A program made the translations under genes and the position numbers. From Gottfriedia acidiceleris (GTDB lineage Bacteria > Bacillota > Bacilli > Bacillales > Bacillaceae_G): 64,000 nt of DNA. The stretch covers positions 434,001 to 498,000 of the forward strand of contig NZ_SCFN01000001.1 in NCBI RefSeq assembly GCF_004138285.1. Direction: 5' to 3'. Below are positions 38,483-46,865 of this stretch, one piece after another. Numbering within the stretch: the stretch's first letter is position 1; every line of letters starts with the position of its first letter. The notes below the pieces were generated by a model. It worked only from the letters and a program-made list of their open reading frames with translations. It was not told the origin of the DNA and did no database searches.

Positions 38483-38649
38483 ATAAGAACTGAATGATGT
38501 GGAAGAGAGACTTTTAAAGATGACACTAAAAAAGTTCGTTCAAATTAAATATGCGAAACCCTCTAAGTTATATCCAGAAAGGCTTCGCTATTTTCTTGTA
38601 GTTAAGGGTCTGTAATACCTACATTTCGTAAAAGTTCGGGGGAATAAAA

Positions 38650-39234
38650 ATGATATTAACAGTCTTATTTTTAATTTTATTACTTATTCTGGGGAACGTA
38701 TTATTTAAAATTCTCCCCTGGAAGTATATTACTGCACTATTTGGAATTATTGTATTGCTATTAATAGGTTTTTTCATTGTTGAGCGTACTTCTATTTTAG
38801 TAAAAAATACACTACTAGAAAGTACTTCACTAAAAAGTGAAAGATTGAATGAAATTAAGATTGATAAACAAGTTACACCTGAACTATTGTTAGATCTAAA
38901 AAGTAAATATGGTAGAACAGTTAAACACACAGATATTGTAGTAATACTTTCTGTTGAAAATGATAGAAACTATCAATTTAAGAAATTATATATTGGAATT
39001 AAAAACAACAAAATTAATAGTATTATTTCTGAAGATCCTAAACTAAAAACTAATAAAGGTATTGGAATAGGAGATGATAAGTCTACTATTATGAATAAGT
39101 ATGGTAATAACTACATTCACTCGCTTGAAGAAATAGGAGAAACGATATCGTATCTTGATAAAGAGAGAAATGTAAAATTGACTTTCATAATGTATAAAGA
39201 GAAAGTATTTCAAATTATTCTAACTAAATATTAA
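38650..39234 (+). CDS. Membrane protein with extracytoplasmic domain
   Basis: 194 residues with ATG after CGGGGGAAT. Two close hydrophobic segments at the N-terminus (about 2-20 and 25-45) precede a 140-residue domain of alternating strands (KKLYIGIKNNKINSI and similar). No family recognised. It is followed 16 nt later by a second membrane protein gene that is truncated, so this is probably the first gene of a broken operon. Confidence 0.6.
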   Translation: MILTVLFLILLLILGNVLFKILPWKYITALFGIIVLLLIGFFIVERTSILVKNTLLESTSLKSERLNEIKIDKQVTPELLLDLKSKYGRTVKHTDIVVILSVENDRNYQFKKLYIGIKNNKINSIISEDPKLKTNKGIGIGDDKSTIMNKYGNNYIHSLEEIGETISYLDKERNVKLTFIMYKEKVFQIILTKY

Positions 39235-39250
39235 ATTAAGGAGATAAATT

Positions 39251-39445
39251 ATGGGCATTTCAATTGTTATTATTTTTATGTTTCTTTTTTCATTATTTTC
39301 TTTAGTTATTGGTTTAATGAGAAAACAAAAATATATTATAATTATTTCAAGTATAATATTACTTATATCTTTAGGATTAGGAGCATTTATAATCGTATTT
39401 ATTTTTACATCAAAAAAATCCGGCCCAATAAATGAACCAGATTTC
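39251..39445 (+). pseudogene. 3'-truncated small membrane protein gene
   Basis: The frame starts with a good box (AAGGAGATAA) and encodes two membrane segments and a short hydrophilic stretch (about 65 residues). It then continues without a stop to 39586, but everything after about 39446 is simply the antisense of glnP, ending in artificial basic sequence (QRNHHHNRD). The natural C-terminus and terminator are missing, so the gene seems cut by the joint with the gln operon. Confidence 0.6.
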
Positions 39446-40108
39446 TCAAGTCTGCTTAATTTCCAATCTACGCGCAACCAACGACAAAACATAATTAACA
39501 ATAAAATACATCAGCGAAACCATCACCATAACAGGGATTACATAAGATTCTTTCTGCGCATAAATAATTTGTCCATTGTGCAATAAATCGGGCAACGCAA
39601 TAACAACAGCTAACGATGTATCTTTCAATAAAGAGATAAACTGACTAACAATCGGCGGAACCATTCTTCTCAATGCTTGAGGCAAGACAATATAACGTAA
39701 TGTCTGAGTGTAATTGAGGCCGGACGCACGAGCTGCTTCAATCTGTCCTTTTTCGATCGAGTTTAATCCACTTCGAATAATTTCTGAAATCATAGCTGAT
39801 TCAAAAATCGTTAATGCTGCGATGGCGGCTGTCGTTATTTTCATTTCAATCCCGATTTCAGGTAGGGCAAAGTACGTAAAGAAAATAATCAGTAACAAAG
39901 GCAAGTTCCGAATCGTCTCAACAATCGCGACTAGTAATTGAGTAACAACAGGAATCTTCGTATATCTAAGCGTACCAATAAGTCCACCAATAATGAAACT
40001 TAGTACAATTGAAATGGCAGCGACCTTAAGGGTGACCCAAAATCCTTCTAGCAAAAACTTGATATGATTTAGTGTGTATACATCAGAGAACGGCTGCAGA
40101 AAATCCAT
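39446..40108 (-). CDS. glnP: Glutamine ABC transporter permease GlnP
   Basis: 220 residues, five hydrophobic segments and the HisM-type EAA loop (GQIEAARASGLNYTQTLRYIVLPQA) that docks on the ATPase. It forms the channel with GlnM. Last gene of a four-gene operon in the same order as Bacillus subtilis glnQHMP (that order is from memory). No terminator follows; the gene ends at the joint with region 2. The substrate could be another polar amino acid such as glutamate. Confidence 0.8.
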   Translation of the reverse strand: MDFLQPFSDVYTLNHIKFLLEGFWVTLKVAAISIVLSFIIGGLIGTLRYTKIPVVTQLLVAIVETIRNLPLLLIIFFTYFALPEIGIEMKITTAAIAALTIFESAMISEIIRSGLNSIEKGQIEAARASGLNYTQTLRYIVLPQALRRMVPPIVSQFISLLKDTSLAVVIALPDLLHNGQIIYAQKESYVIPVMVMVSLMYFIVNYVLSLVARRLEIKQT

Positions 40109-40120
40109 TCATCCACCTCC

Positions 40121-40759
40121 TTAATTACTTCTAGCCAAGCGTTTTTCTAAATATCCTACTCCAATACTTAAAGGAATCGTTAAGACTAAGTAAAATAAGG
40201 CTACGAAAATATAAGTATCAAACGTAACGTATGTCATTGCAGATATTAGATCGCCTTGATACATTAAATCTCCGCCAGCTACGACTGCTAATAATGATGA
40301 ATTTTTTACTAGATTTAGAAATTGGTTGCCAAGGGGAGGGATTACGATTTTTATCGCCTGGGGAAGTATAATGAATCTCATTGCCTGTCCGTAAGTCAAT
40401 CCTGTCGAGCGAGCGGCTTCCATTTGTCCTTTTGGAACAGAGAGGATACCGGCACGGATTGCTTCGGAAATGAAGGCTGCTGTATAGATGGTTAATCCAA
40501 TTGTTCCTGCGATCATCCCACTAAAGCTTCCAGCTAAATAAGTGAAAAAAATAACCACTAGTACAGGGATATTACGGATAAACTCAACATAGATCGAACC
40601 TAACCAGTTAAGCGGTTTAATTGGAGCAATTCGCATAACAGCAATAATTGTTCCTAAAATAAAACTACATAATAAAGCTATTAAACTAGTTAAAATGGTT
40701 ACTCTTAATCCTTCTAAAAAATACTCCATATGATCTGTTAGTATCGAGAAATCAATCAA
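40121..40759 (-). CDS. glnM: Glutamine ABC transporter permease GlnM
   Basis: 212 residues, HisM-family permease with the EAA loop GQMEAARSTGLTYGQAMRFIILPQA. RBS AGGAGG-like (reads AGGAAATCC before ATG on the minus strand). It pairs with GlnP, from which it is 12 nt away. Length agrees with known members (about 216 residues). Confidence 0.8.
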   Translation of the reverse strand: MIDFSILTDHMEYFLEGLRVTILTSLIALLCSFILGTIIAVMRIAPIKPLNWLGSIYVEFIRNIPVLVVIFFTYLAGSFSGMIAGTIGLTIYTAAFISEAIRAGILSVPKGQMEAARSTGLTYGQAMRFIILPQAIKIVIPPLGNQFLNLVKNSSLLAVVAGGDLMYQGDLISAMTYVTFDTYIFVALFYLVLTIPLSIGVGYLEKRLARSN

Positions 40760-40833
40760 AGGATTTCCTCCTAATTATCAGGAAAAGCAGGCCCGTAAAA
40801 TTACGGACACTGCAGATCCCGACGATAAAATAT

Positions 40834-41631
40834 TTAATTTTTAATCCATTTATTCTTAATTTCATCGTATTTACCTGAATCTTTCAGGCTTTTTAATGCC
40901 TTATTTAAGGCATCGACAAGCTCTTTATTACCTTTCTTAACAGCAATTCCATAAGGCTCTTCTGTAAAAGTTCCACCTACTAATTCAAAAGAAGGATCTT
41001 CTTCTTTCATCCCATAAAGGATTGAATCATCAGTCGTTAGGGCATCACCTTTACCAGCTTTTAAGGCTGTAAAAGCTTCTGCATAGTTTTCGAATTCAAG
41101 TACTGTTGTATCAGGAGCTTTCTGGCGAATATTTACAGCAGAAGTGGATCCTTTAACAGCAAGCACTTTTGTCCCTTTTTTCAAGTCAGCAAGTCCATGA
41201 ACTTTACTGCCTTTTTTAACAAGCAATGATTGTCCCGCATTAAAGTAAACATCAGTAAAATCTACTTCCTTTTTACGTTCTTCATTAATGGTCATTGTAG
41301 CGACTACCGCATCAACTTTGCCATTATTTAAGAGACCAACCCTAGTTTTTGACGTAACCTCTATGTACTCAGGTTTAACATCATCGCCAAACATTTCTTT
41401 TGCCAGTGCTTTGGAAAGATCAATATCAAATCCTTCAACTTTACCTGTTGATGGATTTTTCAATCCAAATAAACGAGTGTCATATTTTACACCAAATACG
41501 ATTTTCTTATCATCCTTAATACGTGCAAGAGCATCTTTGCTTTTAGAATCATCCTTACCACCACAACCTGCAAGAACTAAGGCGGCCGTAGTTGAAACTA
41601 ATGCCATTTTCATGAATTTTTTTAGAAACAT
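40834..41631 (-). CDS. glnH: Glutamine-type ABC substrate-binding lipoprotein GlnH
   Basis: 265 residues. Signal with lipobox LVLAGC (Cys 23). The mature part is a periplasmic-binding-protein type II fold with the family signature GFDIDLSKALAKEMFG and conserved VDAVVATMTINEERKKEVDF. It captures polar amino acids outside and delivers them to GlnM/GlnP. Gene order Q-H-M-P supports glutamine, but ligand specificity cannot be read from sequence alone. Confidence 0.82.
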   Translation of the reverse strand: MFLKKFMKMALVSTTAALVLAGCGGKDDSKSKDALARIKDDKKIVFGVKYDTRLFGLKNPSTGKVEGFDIDLSKALAKEMFGDDVKPEYIEVTSKTRVGLLNNGKVDAVVATMTINEERKKEVDFTDVYFNAGQSLLVKKGSKVHGLADLKKGTKVLAVKGSTSAVNIRQKAPDTTVLEFENYAEAFTALKAGKGDALTTDDSILYGMKEEDPSFELVGGTFTEEPYGIAVKKGNKELVDALNKALKSLKDSGKYDEIKNKWIKN

Positions 41632-41645
41632 TCCATTACCTCCTA

Positions 41646-42374
41646 TTAATGATTTAATATACGACTGAGAAATAAGCGAGCCCGTTCTTCACGCGGGTTC
41701 TCATAAAACTCAGCCGGAGTTGCTTCTTCTAATATGCGACCCTCGTCCATAAAGACGATTCGGTCGGCAACCTCTCTGGCAAAGCCCATCTCATGAGTCA
41801 CGACAACCATCGTCATGCCTTCCCTAGCAAGAGTCTTCATAACATCTAGCACTTCACCAATCATTTCAGGATCAAGTGCTGAAGTAGGTTCATCAAAAAG
41901 CATAATATCCGGTTTCATCGCAAGCCCGCGAGCTATTGCCACACGTTGTTGCTGACCACCAGAAAGCTGGGAAGGATAAGATTTCGCCTTCTCTAAAATG
42001 CCTACCTTTTCAAGAAAATGTTTGGCTGTTTCATCAGCAACTTCTCTAGATTGGCCCAGCGCTTTCATAGGAGCCAGGGTGATATTTTCAAGCACAGTTT
42101 TGTGCGGATACAAATAAAAATGCTGAAAAACCATTCCAATATTGCGTCTTAGCTTATTGAGATCTGTTTTTTTATCCCCAACTGAAATCCCACTGACAGT
42201 AAGTGTCCCGTCATTAATTGCTTCCAGATGATTGATACAACGCAACAAAGTACTTTTACCAGAACCAGACGGACCAATCACGACAACAACTTCACCTTTA
42301 TTGATAGTGAGATTAATATCTTTCAAGACTTGAAAATCGCCATAAAACTTATTTACATGTTTAAATTCAATCAT
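41646..42374 (-). CDS. glnQ: Glutamine ABC transporter ATP-binding protein GlnQ
   Basis: 242 residues. The ATG at 42374 is chosen because a perfect AGGAGG lies 7 nt upstream; upstream codons are only open frame. Walker [10 protein letters not shown], signature [15 protein letters not shown], Walker [13 protein letters not shown] and the H-loop VVTHEM are all intact. It powers the GlnMP channel. First gene of the operon. A TnrA/GlnR box with correct spacing was not found. Confidence 0.88.
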   Translation of the reverse strand: MIEFKHVNKFYGDFQVLKDINLTINKGEVVVVIGPSGSGKSTLLRCINHLEAINDGTLTVSGISVGDKKTDLNKLRRNIGMVFQHFYLYPHKTVLENITLAPMKALGQSREVADETAKHFLEKVGILEKAKSYPSQLSGGQQQRVAIARGLAMKPDIMLFDEPTSALDPEMIGEVLDVMKTLAREGMTMVVVTHEMGFAREVADRIVFMDEGRILEEATPAEFYENPREERARLFLSRILNH

Positions 42375-42540
42375 TCCTGACCTCCTGTACAATTTTTTCG
42401 AATATGTAAATTGGAGAAATTTGGGAATCAATATTTTATATGTATGCTTGTTCACATTTTCATATCACGCTAAATTACTTTTTAGTCTTTTAGGACGAGT
42501 ACTTGTGTACTAGACAAAAAATAAAGATAAACTGAATCAA

Positions 42541-42583
42541 AACAATAGCCGGAAGCACTATAGAAGTGTTTCCGGCTATTGTT
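42541..42583. terminator. Orphan 19-bp hairpin between divergent genes
   Basis: AACAATAGCCGGAAGCACT pairs with AGTGTTTCCGGCTATTGTT (one G-T pair) around a 5-nt loop. It looks like a strong terminator with a T-rich side toward the minus strand, yet it lies between glnQ (minus) and a plus-strand regulator, where no gene ends. The rest of the 42375-42752 gap has no gene; AGTAC-TTGT-GTACT at 42498-42511 is a further small palindrome. Confidence 0.6.
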
Positions 42584-42752
42584 TACTAAAATTTATTATG
42601 AAATAGTAAATTGGTTCAATGGAACTGCTAGTAAAAATAGACTAGTATTTTTTAACCATAATTTTTACCAATTAAATATGTTAAAATTAAAATTAGATTA
42701 AGTTACATATAAAATACATCTTATGAATTTTACTAAATAAACGGAGGATTCC

Positions 42753-43745
42753 ATGGAAAAAAACCGTGAACGCTTTTATAATTTAATGAAACTTCTAGAA
42801 AGAAAAACAGATATTGATCATGAATTTACCTTTGATGAAATAAAGAAGAGATTAGCAGCAGGTGAAGATGATTTTAAGTATAGTAAAAATACATTTTTAA
42901 AAGATATATCTGTATTAGTACATGTAGGTTTTGATATAATTGAAAACGCTTCAGATGGAAAGGCAACAAAATATAGCCACCAAGAGAGACTGTTTGAACT
43001 ACATGAACTCCGTTTATTAGTAGATGCGGTTACTGCTTCTAGATTTTTAAATAAACAAGAAACAAAAAAGATTATTGATAAATTAAAAAAGCTTACGAGT
43101 GATAACGAAGCTAAAAAGCTTCACAATGGTATTATCCCAGATACAGCCATAAAAAGTGAAAGCAACCGAATTCACTTTTCAATCGATCAAATTCACCAAG
43201 CAATTGCCGAGAAAAAACTACTTACATTTCAATATGGTCGATACAATATTAAGAAAGAATTTGAATTAAGCCATGATGGAAAAGAGTACTCAGTAAAGCC
43301 ACTCGCAGTAATTTGGTCAAATGACTACTATTATTTGATTACTAAAAGCTTACCTGATGATAAACTGAGACATTTCCGTGTAGACCGAATGCGAGAAGTT
43401 AAGAGAACGGAAGATAAATTCCCTGATGATCGTTTTAATGTAGATGAATATTTGTCTACAGTTTTTAATATGTTCGCTGGTGAACCTGATTACGTAAAAA
43501 TCAAATTCAAAAAAGGATTATTAAATGTCGTACTTGACCGTTTTGGATTAAAGGCCGATATTCAGCAAGTGGATGAGGAGCATTTCATTTTAACTACAAA
43601 AGCTGCGATTAGTGATGGATTGATTACTTGGATTTTAACATGGGGTAGAGATGCTCAGGTAATAAGTCCACCTTCAGTGATTGAGAAAGTACAGGAACAA
43701 ATTTTTGAAATGAGCAAGTTGTATAGTATGAATTTACAACAATAA
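42753..43745 (+). CDS. WYL-domain transcriptional regulator
   Basis: 330 residues. An N-terminal helix-turn-helix (about 1-65, ending TFLKDISVLVHVGFDI) is followed by the WYL domain (about 140-215: LTFQYGRYNIKKEF, KPLAVIWSNDYYYLITKS, RHFRVDRMREV) and a C-terminal WCX-like part. WYL proteins sense small ligands or nucleic acids and regulate transcription, sometimes in defence islands. Good box AACGGAGGA. The targets are unknown; the neighbouring genes include glnQHMP in divergent orientation. Confidence 0.85.
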   Translation: MEKNRERFYNLMKLLERKTDIDHEFTFDEIKKRLAAGEDDFKYSKNTFLKDISVLVHVGFDIIENASDGKATKYSHQERLFELHELRLLVDAVTASRFLNKQETKKIIDKLKKLTSDNEAKKLHNGIIPDTAIKSESNRIHFSIDQIHQAIAEKKLLTFQYGRYNIKKEFELSHDGKEYSVKPLAVIWSNDYYYLITKSLPDDKLRHFRVDRMREVKRTEDKFPDDRFNVDEYLSTVFNMFAGEPDYVKIKFKKGLLNVVLDRFGLKADIQQVDEEHFILTTKAAISDGLITWILTWGRDAQVISPPSVIEKVQEQIFEMSKLYSMNLQQ

Positions 43746-43758
43746 ATCTTTACTAAAT

Positions 43759-43787
43759 GGAGTATCTTTCTTGGATACTCTTTTTTC
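43759..43787 (+). terminator. Terminator of WYL regulator gene
   Basis: GAGTATC / GATACTC stem, 7-nt loop, then TTTTTT. Confidence 0.85.
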
Positions 43788-43822
43788 GTTTAACGAAGAA
43801 TAAAATAGTAAGAGGTGAACAA

Positions 43823-44170
43823 ATGAATATTGAACTAATTAAGCATTATATTGATTATTTTAGTAAAGACGATTTTGAATTTTTTACAATGAGAGGTCGC
43901 TCATTTACATATGATGAAGAAGTAAATGAGTTTATTAATGCGTTTTATAATTCTGATCTTAGTGATCCTAATTATTTAGGAAATTTGAATCATTATCAAG
44001 AACCTTATTTCGAATTAATAAAAACGGCTGATAAGGATTTAATCAAATCTATTTTTACATATTACGTTAGAGGAGAACGGTTTTGTGAAGGTATGTGGGC
44101 AGATGCAATAAGTGATAAGATATTTTTGAGTATATTAATTAAGTTAAAACAGCTTGAAGAAGAATCTTGA
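43823..44170 (+). CDS. DUF6508-like small protein
   Basis: 115 residues, starting at the ATG at 43823 after AGAGGTGA; an open frame reaching back to 43757 crosses a terminator and is not used. The C-terminal half carries FTYYVRGERFCEGMWADAI, the conserved stretch of the DUF6508 family as I recall it. Soluble. Function unknown for the family. Confidence 0.6.
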   Translation: MNIELIKHYIDYFSKDDFEFFTMRGRSFTYDEEVNEFINAFYNSDLSDPNYLGNLNHYQEPYFELIKTADKDLIKSIFTYYVRGERFCEGMWADAISDKIFLSILIKLKQLEEES

Positions 44171-44183
44171 AGTAAAAATAATA

Positions 44184-44217
44184 GCTTCAAGTAGCCTTTT
44201 GCTACTTGGAGTTCTTA
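44184..44217 (+). terminator. Terminator after the DUF6508-like gene
   Basis: CAAGTAGC / GCTACTTG stem with a CTTTT loop and T-rich downstream sequence. Confidence 0.65.
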
Positions 44218-44365
44218 TTCTATTTAACAAGTTTGTTTGATTACCATATTTTCTAAAACATTCATACTTATTTCATAATTACCTAAATTAATTTCTGTTT
44301 CTATATGTTACTATTTTCACAAGACAAGATAAAAGGATTTTTCTACCTATAAAGCGGGGGGATAA

Positions 44366-44827
44366 ATGTTGAAGGGAATTTTCTATTCTATTGTTTCAAT
44401 TATTGGTACAGGGTTAATAATCTGTTTATATGCATTGTTTTCCTTGCCAAACCCTGAAACAAAGACCAAAATCGAACAGCATGAAATAAGCACAAAACTA
44501 TCTTCAATTAACCAAAAACTATTGATTCCAGCTGGATATAAAAAATCAAGTATCTATCTGGTAGACGATGGCTTTACTTCACCCCATGTTGAAGTGAAGC
44601 ATTTAAACAAAATTAACATAAGGATTCATTCATCAAATGGCTTAGATTACGAAGGTGGGAAAAAGGTTAGAACTAAAATTCTAAACAATATAAAAATAAG
44701 AGAATATCAAACTAAAGATAAAAGAGTGATCTATATTTTTAAAGTAGGTCAACTTAATTATTTATATGAATTCCACGACCTTTATAGGGAAAGTATTGAT
44801 GAGTATTTATCAAAAAATATACTTTAA
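44366..44827 (+). CDS. Single-pass membrane protein of unknown function
   Basis: 153 residues with ATG after GCGGGGGGAT. One N-terminal membrane segment (about 5-28), then an extracytoplasmic domain of alternating strands. It may be a signal-anchored surface protein. It is followed 16 nt later by a 33-residue membrane peptide, so the two may act together. No family recognised. Confidence 0.65.
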   Translation: MLKGIFYSIVSIIGTGLIICLYALFSLPNPETKTKIEQHEISTKLSSINQKLLIPAGYKKSSIYLVDDGFTSPHVEVKHLNKINIRIHSSNGLDYEGGKKVRTKILNNIKIREYQTKDKRVIYIFKVGQLNYLYEFHDLYRESIDEYLSKNIL

Positions 44828-44843
44828 ATAGTGGGGTGATGCA

Positions 44844-44945
44844 ATGTATTTTGGGGATTACTTATTTCAATTTTTTATTTATGGGATTCCATTATTGCTT
44901 GTTATAATTAGTATCTATTTTATTTTTAAAAAAAGAAGGAATTAG
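44844..44945 (+). CDS. 33-residue membrane peptide
   Basis: The peptide begins MYFGDYLFQF and is almost entirely one hydrophobic segment ending in KKRRN, a positive-inside anchor. A strong GTGGGGTGAT box lies 3-5 nt before ATG, and spacing to the preceding gene is 16 nt. Short single-span peptides of this form occur as accessory subunits of membrane proteins. It does not look like a type I toxin because it is co-oriented with and coupled to a longer gene. Confidence 0.55.
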   Translation: MYFGDYLFQFFIYGIPLLLVIISIYFIFKKRRN

Positions 44946-44973
44946 TGGGAAATCTGAATGCTTGTGATACATA

Positions 44974-45007
44974 CTAAAAAAACAAAAACCAAGGAATTAA
45001 TCCTTGG
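44974..45007 (-). terminator. Terminator of the Ig-repeat protein gene
   Basis: CCAAGGA / TCCTTGG stem; on the minus strand it is followed by TTTTTGTTTTTTT. It sits 15 nt after the stop codon of the minus-strand gene. Confidence 0.85.
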
Positions 45008-45021
45008 CTCAATCATCTGAC

Positions 45022-46431
45022 TTAGTGACTTACAACTTTTAAAGTAGCTGCTTGGCTAGTATTTCCAGCAGCATCCTTTGCAGTTACAGCAATAGTGGTT
45101 CCTTTTTTCTGTGCTTTGATCTTAACAGTAAAGTTTCCTTTTGAATCAGCTTTGGCAGTACCTAGGACTTTACTTCCAACTTTCACGGTTACAGTTGAGT
45201 TGGCTTCAGCTTTTCCAGTTACTTTCAAATCGTTATCATCTACTCTATTAACCTTTGGCTTAGCTGGTGCAATAACATCTACAACGGTTACAGTTGTTGC
45301 TGCACTTACATTCCCAGCAGCATCTTTAGCGGTTACAGTCAGCTTTGTTCCTGCACTTTGAACGGCAATAGGAAGCGAATAGTTTCCAGAAGAATTAGCT
45401 TTTGCAGTTCCCAGTACTGTAGATCCTCTTTTAACAGTAACAGTAGAATTAACCTCAGCTTTACCAGTTACAACTTTATCATTATTATCAACTTTATTTA
45501 CTATAGGCTTAGCTGGTGCGATAACATCAACAACTTTTGTAGTTGCTGCTGCACTTGTATTACCTGCAGAATCTTTTGCATAAACACTTAAAGTAACTCC
45601 TGCTTTTTGTGTTTTTATTGTTACAGAATAAGTTCCTTTTGATGATGCTTTAGCAGTACCGATTTGAGTACTTCCTACTTTTACACTTATAGTAGAGTTA
45701 GCTTCTGCTTTACCTGTAACAACTACATCATTATTATCCACTTTATTTATGATCGGTTTATTTGGAGCAACATTATCCTCGAAACCAGTCGCGATAGCAT
45801 ATAAGTCATCTTCTGTATTATTGTCAATATCGTCTGCATTATCATAATCCATAACTCCTACATAATAAGTACCAGCTTTTGCTTGATATGCTTGGTACTC
45901 AGTCCCATCATCGTCATATTCCGAACCTAAGTATACTAATTTATTACTCTCAACAAAATCCTTTTCTACAGCTGCAAATAATAGATCAATATTAATAGAG
46001 TTAGTTGCCCCAGCAACATATAAAAGTCCATCAGTCGGTACGACTACTTTATGTAAATCTAAATCATACAAAGGTAGTAACTGCCCAATCAAGATTTTGT
46101 CATATGATGTATTGTCTGCATAATTAAACTCATCATTATATTCAGTCTCATAAATAAAATCATCATCTGCACTAGTGACATTACCTTTATTCATAGTCCC
46201 CATTTTATTAAAGCTTTTTACAGAAAAGGATCGAGCATAGTTTACTTCTTTTCCAAGCTGATTAAACGTATGAAAATCTAGGATTCCTTTTTGAAGAGGC
46301 TTTTTAACCTGATGTTCAATCATCTTCTTTGAAAAATCGTACGCGTTTCCTTCTGCCTTAACATTTCCTAAAGACAATGGTGAAACTAATAATCCTAAAG
46401 TAACCAATGATAAGATTTTTTTATTAAGCAC
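45022..46431 (-). CDS. Secreted protein with three bacterial Ig-like repeats
   Basis: 469 residues. A GTG start with AGGAG 7 nt upstream gives a clean signal peptide (MLNKKILSLVTLGLLVSPLS, cleavage near VKA). A 190-residue N-terminal region includes an acidic pre-peptidase-like beta domain (YNDEFNYADNTSYDKILIGQLLP, YYVGVMDYDNADD). Three Ig-like repeats of 82 residues follow (about 220-302, 303-385, 386-469), each with KPxVNxVDxND, VTGKAExNSTV and AKDxAGN, the Big_6 type. Such proteins bind cell wall or ligands outside. No LPXTG anchor is present. Confidence 0.82.
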   Translation of the reverse strand: MLNKKILSLVTLGLLVSPLSLGNVKAEGNAYDFSKKMIEHQVKKPLQKGILDFHTFNQLGKEVNYARSFSVKSFNKMGTMNKGNVTSADDDFIYETEYNDEFNYADNTSYDKILIGQLLPLYDLDLHKVVVPTDGLLYVAGATNSINIDLLFAAVEKDFVESNKLVYLGSEYDDDGTEYQAYQAKAGTYYVGVMDYDNADDIDNNTEDDLYAIATGFEDNVAPNKPIINKVDNNDVVVTGKAEANSTISVKVGSTQIGTAKASSKGTYSVTIKTQKAGVTLSVYAKDSAGNTSAAATTKVVDVIAPAKPIVNKVDNNDKVVTGKAEVNSTVTVKRGSTVLGTAKANSSGNYSLPIAVQSAGTKLTVTAKDAAGNVSAATTVTVVDVIAPAKPKVNRVDDNDLKVTGKAEANSTVTVKVGSKVLGTAKADSKGNFTVKIKAQKKGTTIAVTAKDAAGNTSQAATLKVVSH

Positions 46432-46715
46432 CAAATCACTCCTAATGTTTATTATTAAGAACACTGAGGTCTCTAATGCTACTATAAAAAATAAGTCATA
46501 ACCATGGGCTTCAATACACATTTATTTTTCGACAATTAGAAAGACTATAGGCTTGTTTAATGAAAGTCTAATAATCGAATATTATAGTAATAAATCTAAA
46601 TAAGACTGTCTGTGACGATTTCAAGTAAAGTTTAAATAAATGAATCAATATAATTTTTTAAGAATTTGGAATTACTCTGGTAAATTATCAAACTATTATC
46701 ATATGCGAACAATCT

Positions 46716-46744
46716 GAGAATCATCATTAGGATTCTCTTTTTTT
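46716..46744 (+). terminator. Terminator-like hairpin in the divergent gap
   Basis: GAGAATC / GATTCTC stem followed by TTTTTTT. It lies in the 46432-46865 gap between divergent genes, where no plus-strand gene ends. A second small hairpin, TGTTCAA / TTGAACA, follows at 46747-46764. The gap holds no gene. A TATAAT at 46775-46780 may be the -10 box of the next gene. Confidence 0.6.
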
Positions 46745-46865
46745 GATGTTCAATTTTTTGAACACCTCACTTTATATAATAAAGTCATCAAATGTAGGAG
46801 GTATAAATAGTAGAGTGTTTCTGTATGTGTAGTTTAATAAATTGAAAGATTTTAGGGGGTAAATC

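Noticed and set aside
39446-39586. Continuation of the plus-strand membrane ORF across glnP
   Set aside because: Reads antisense through a well-supported permease gene; treated as an artefact of truncation.
42441-42456. TGT...ACA dyad upstream of glnQ as a TnrA/GlnR box
   Set aside because: Total length is 16 instead of 17 and the inner bases do not fit TGTNAN7TNACA.
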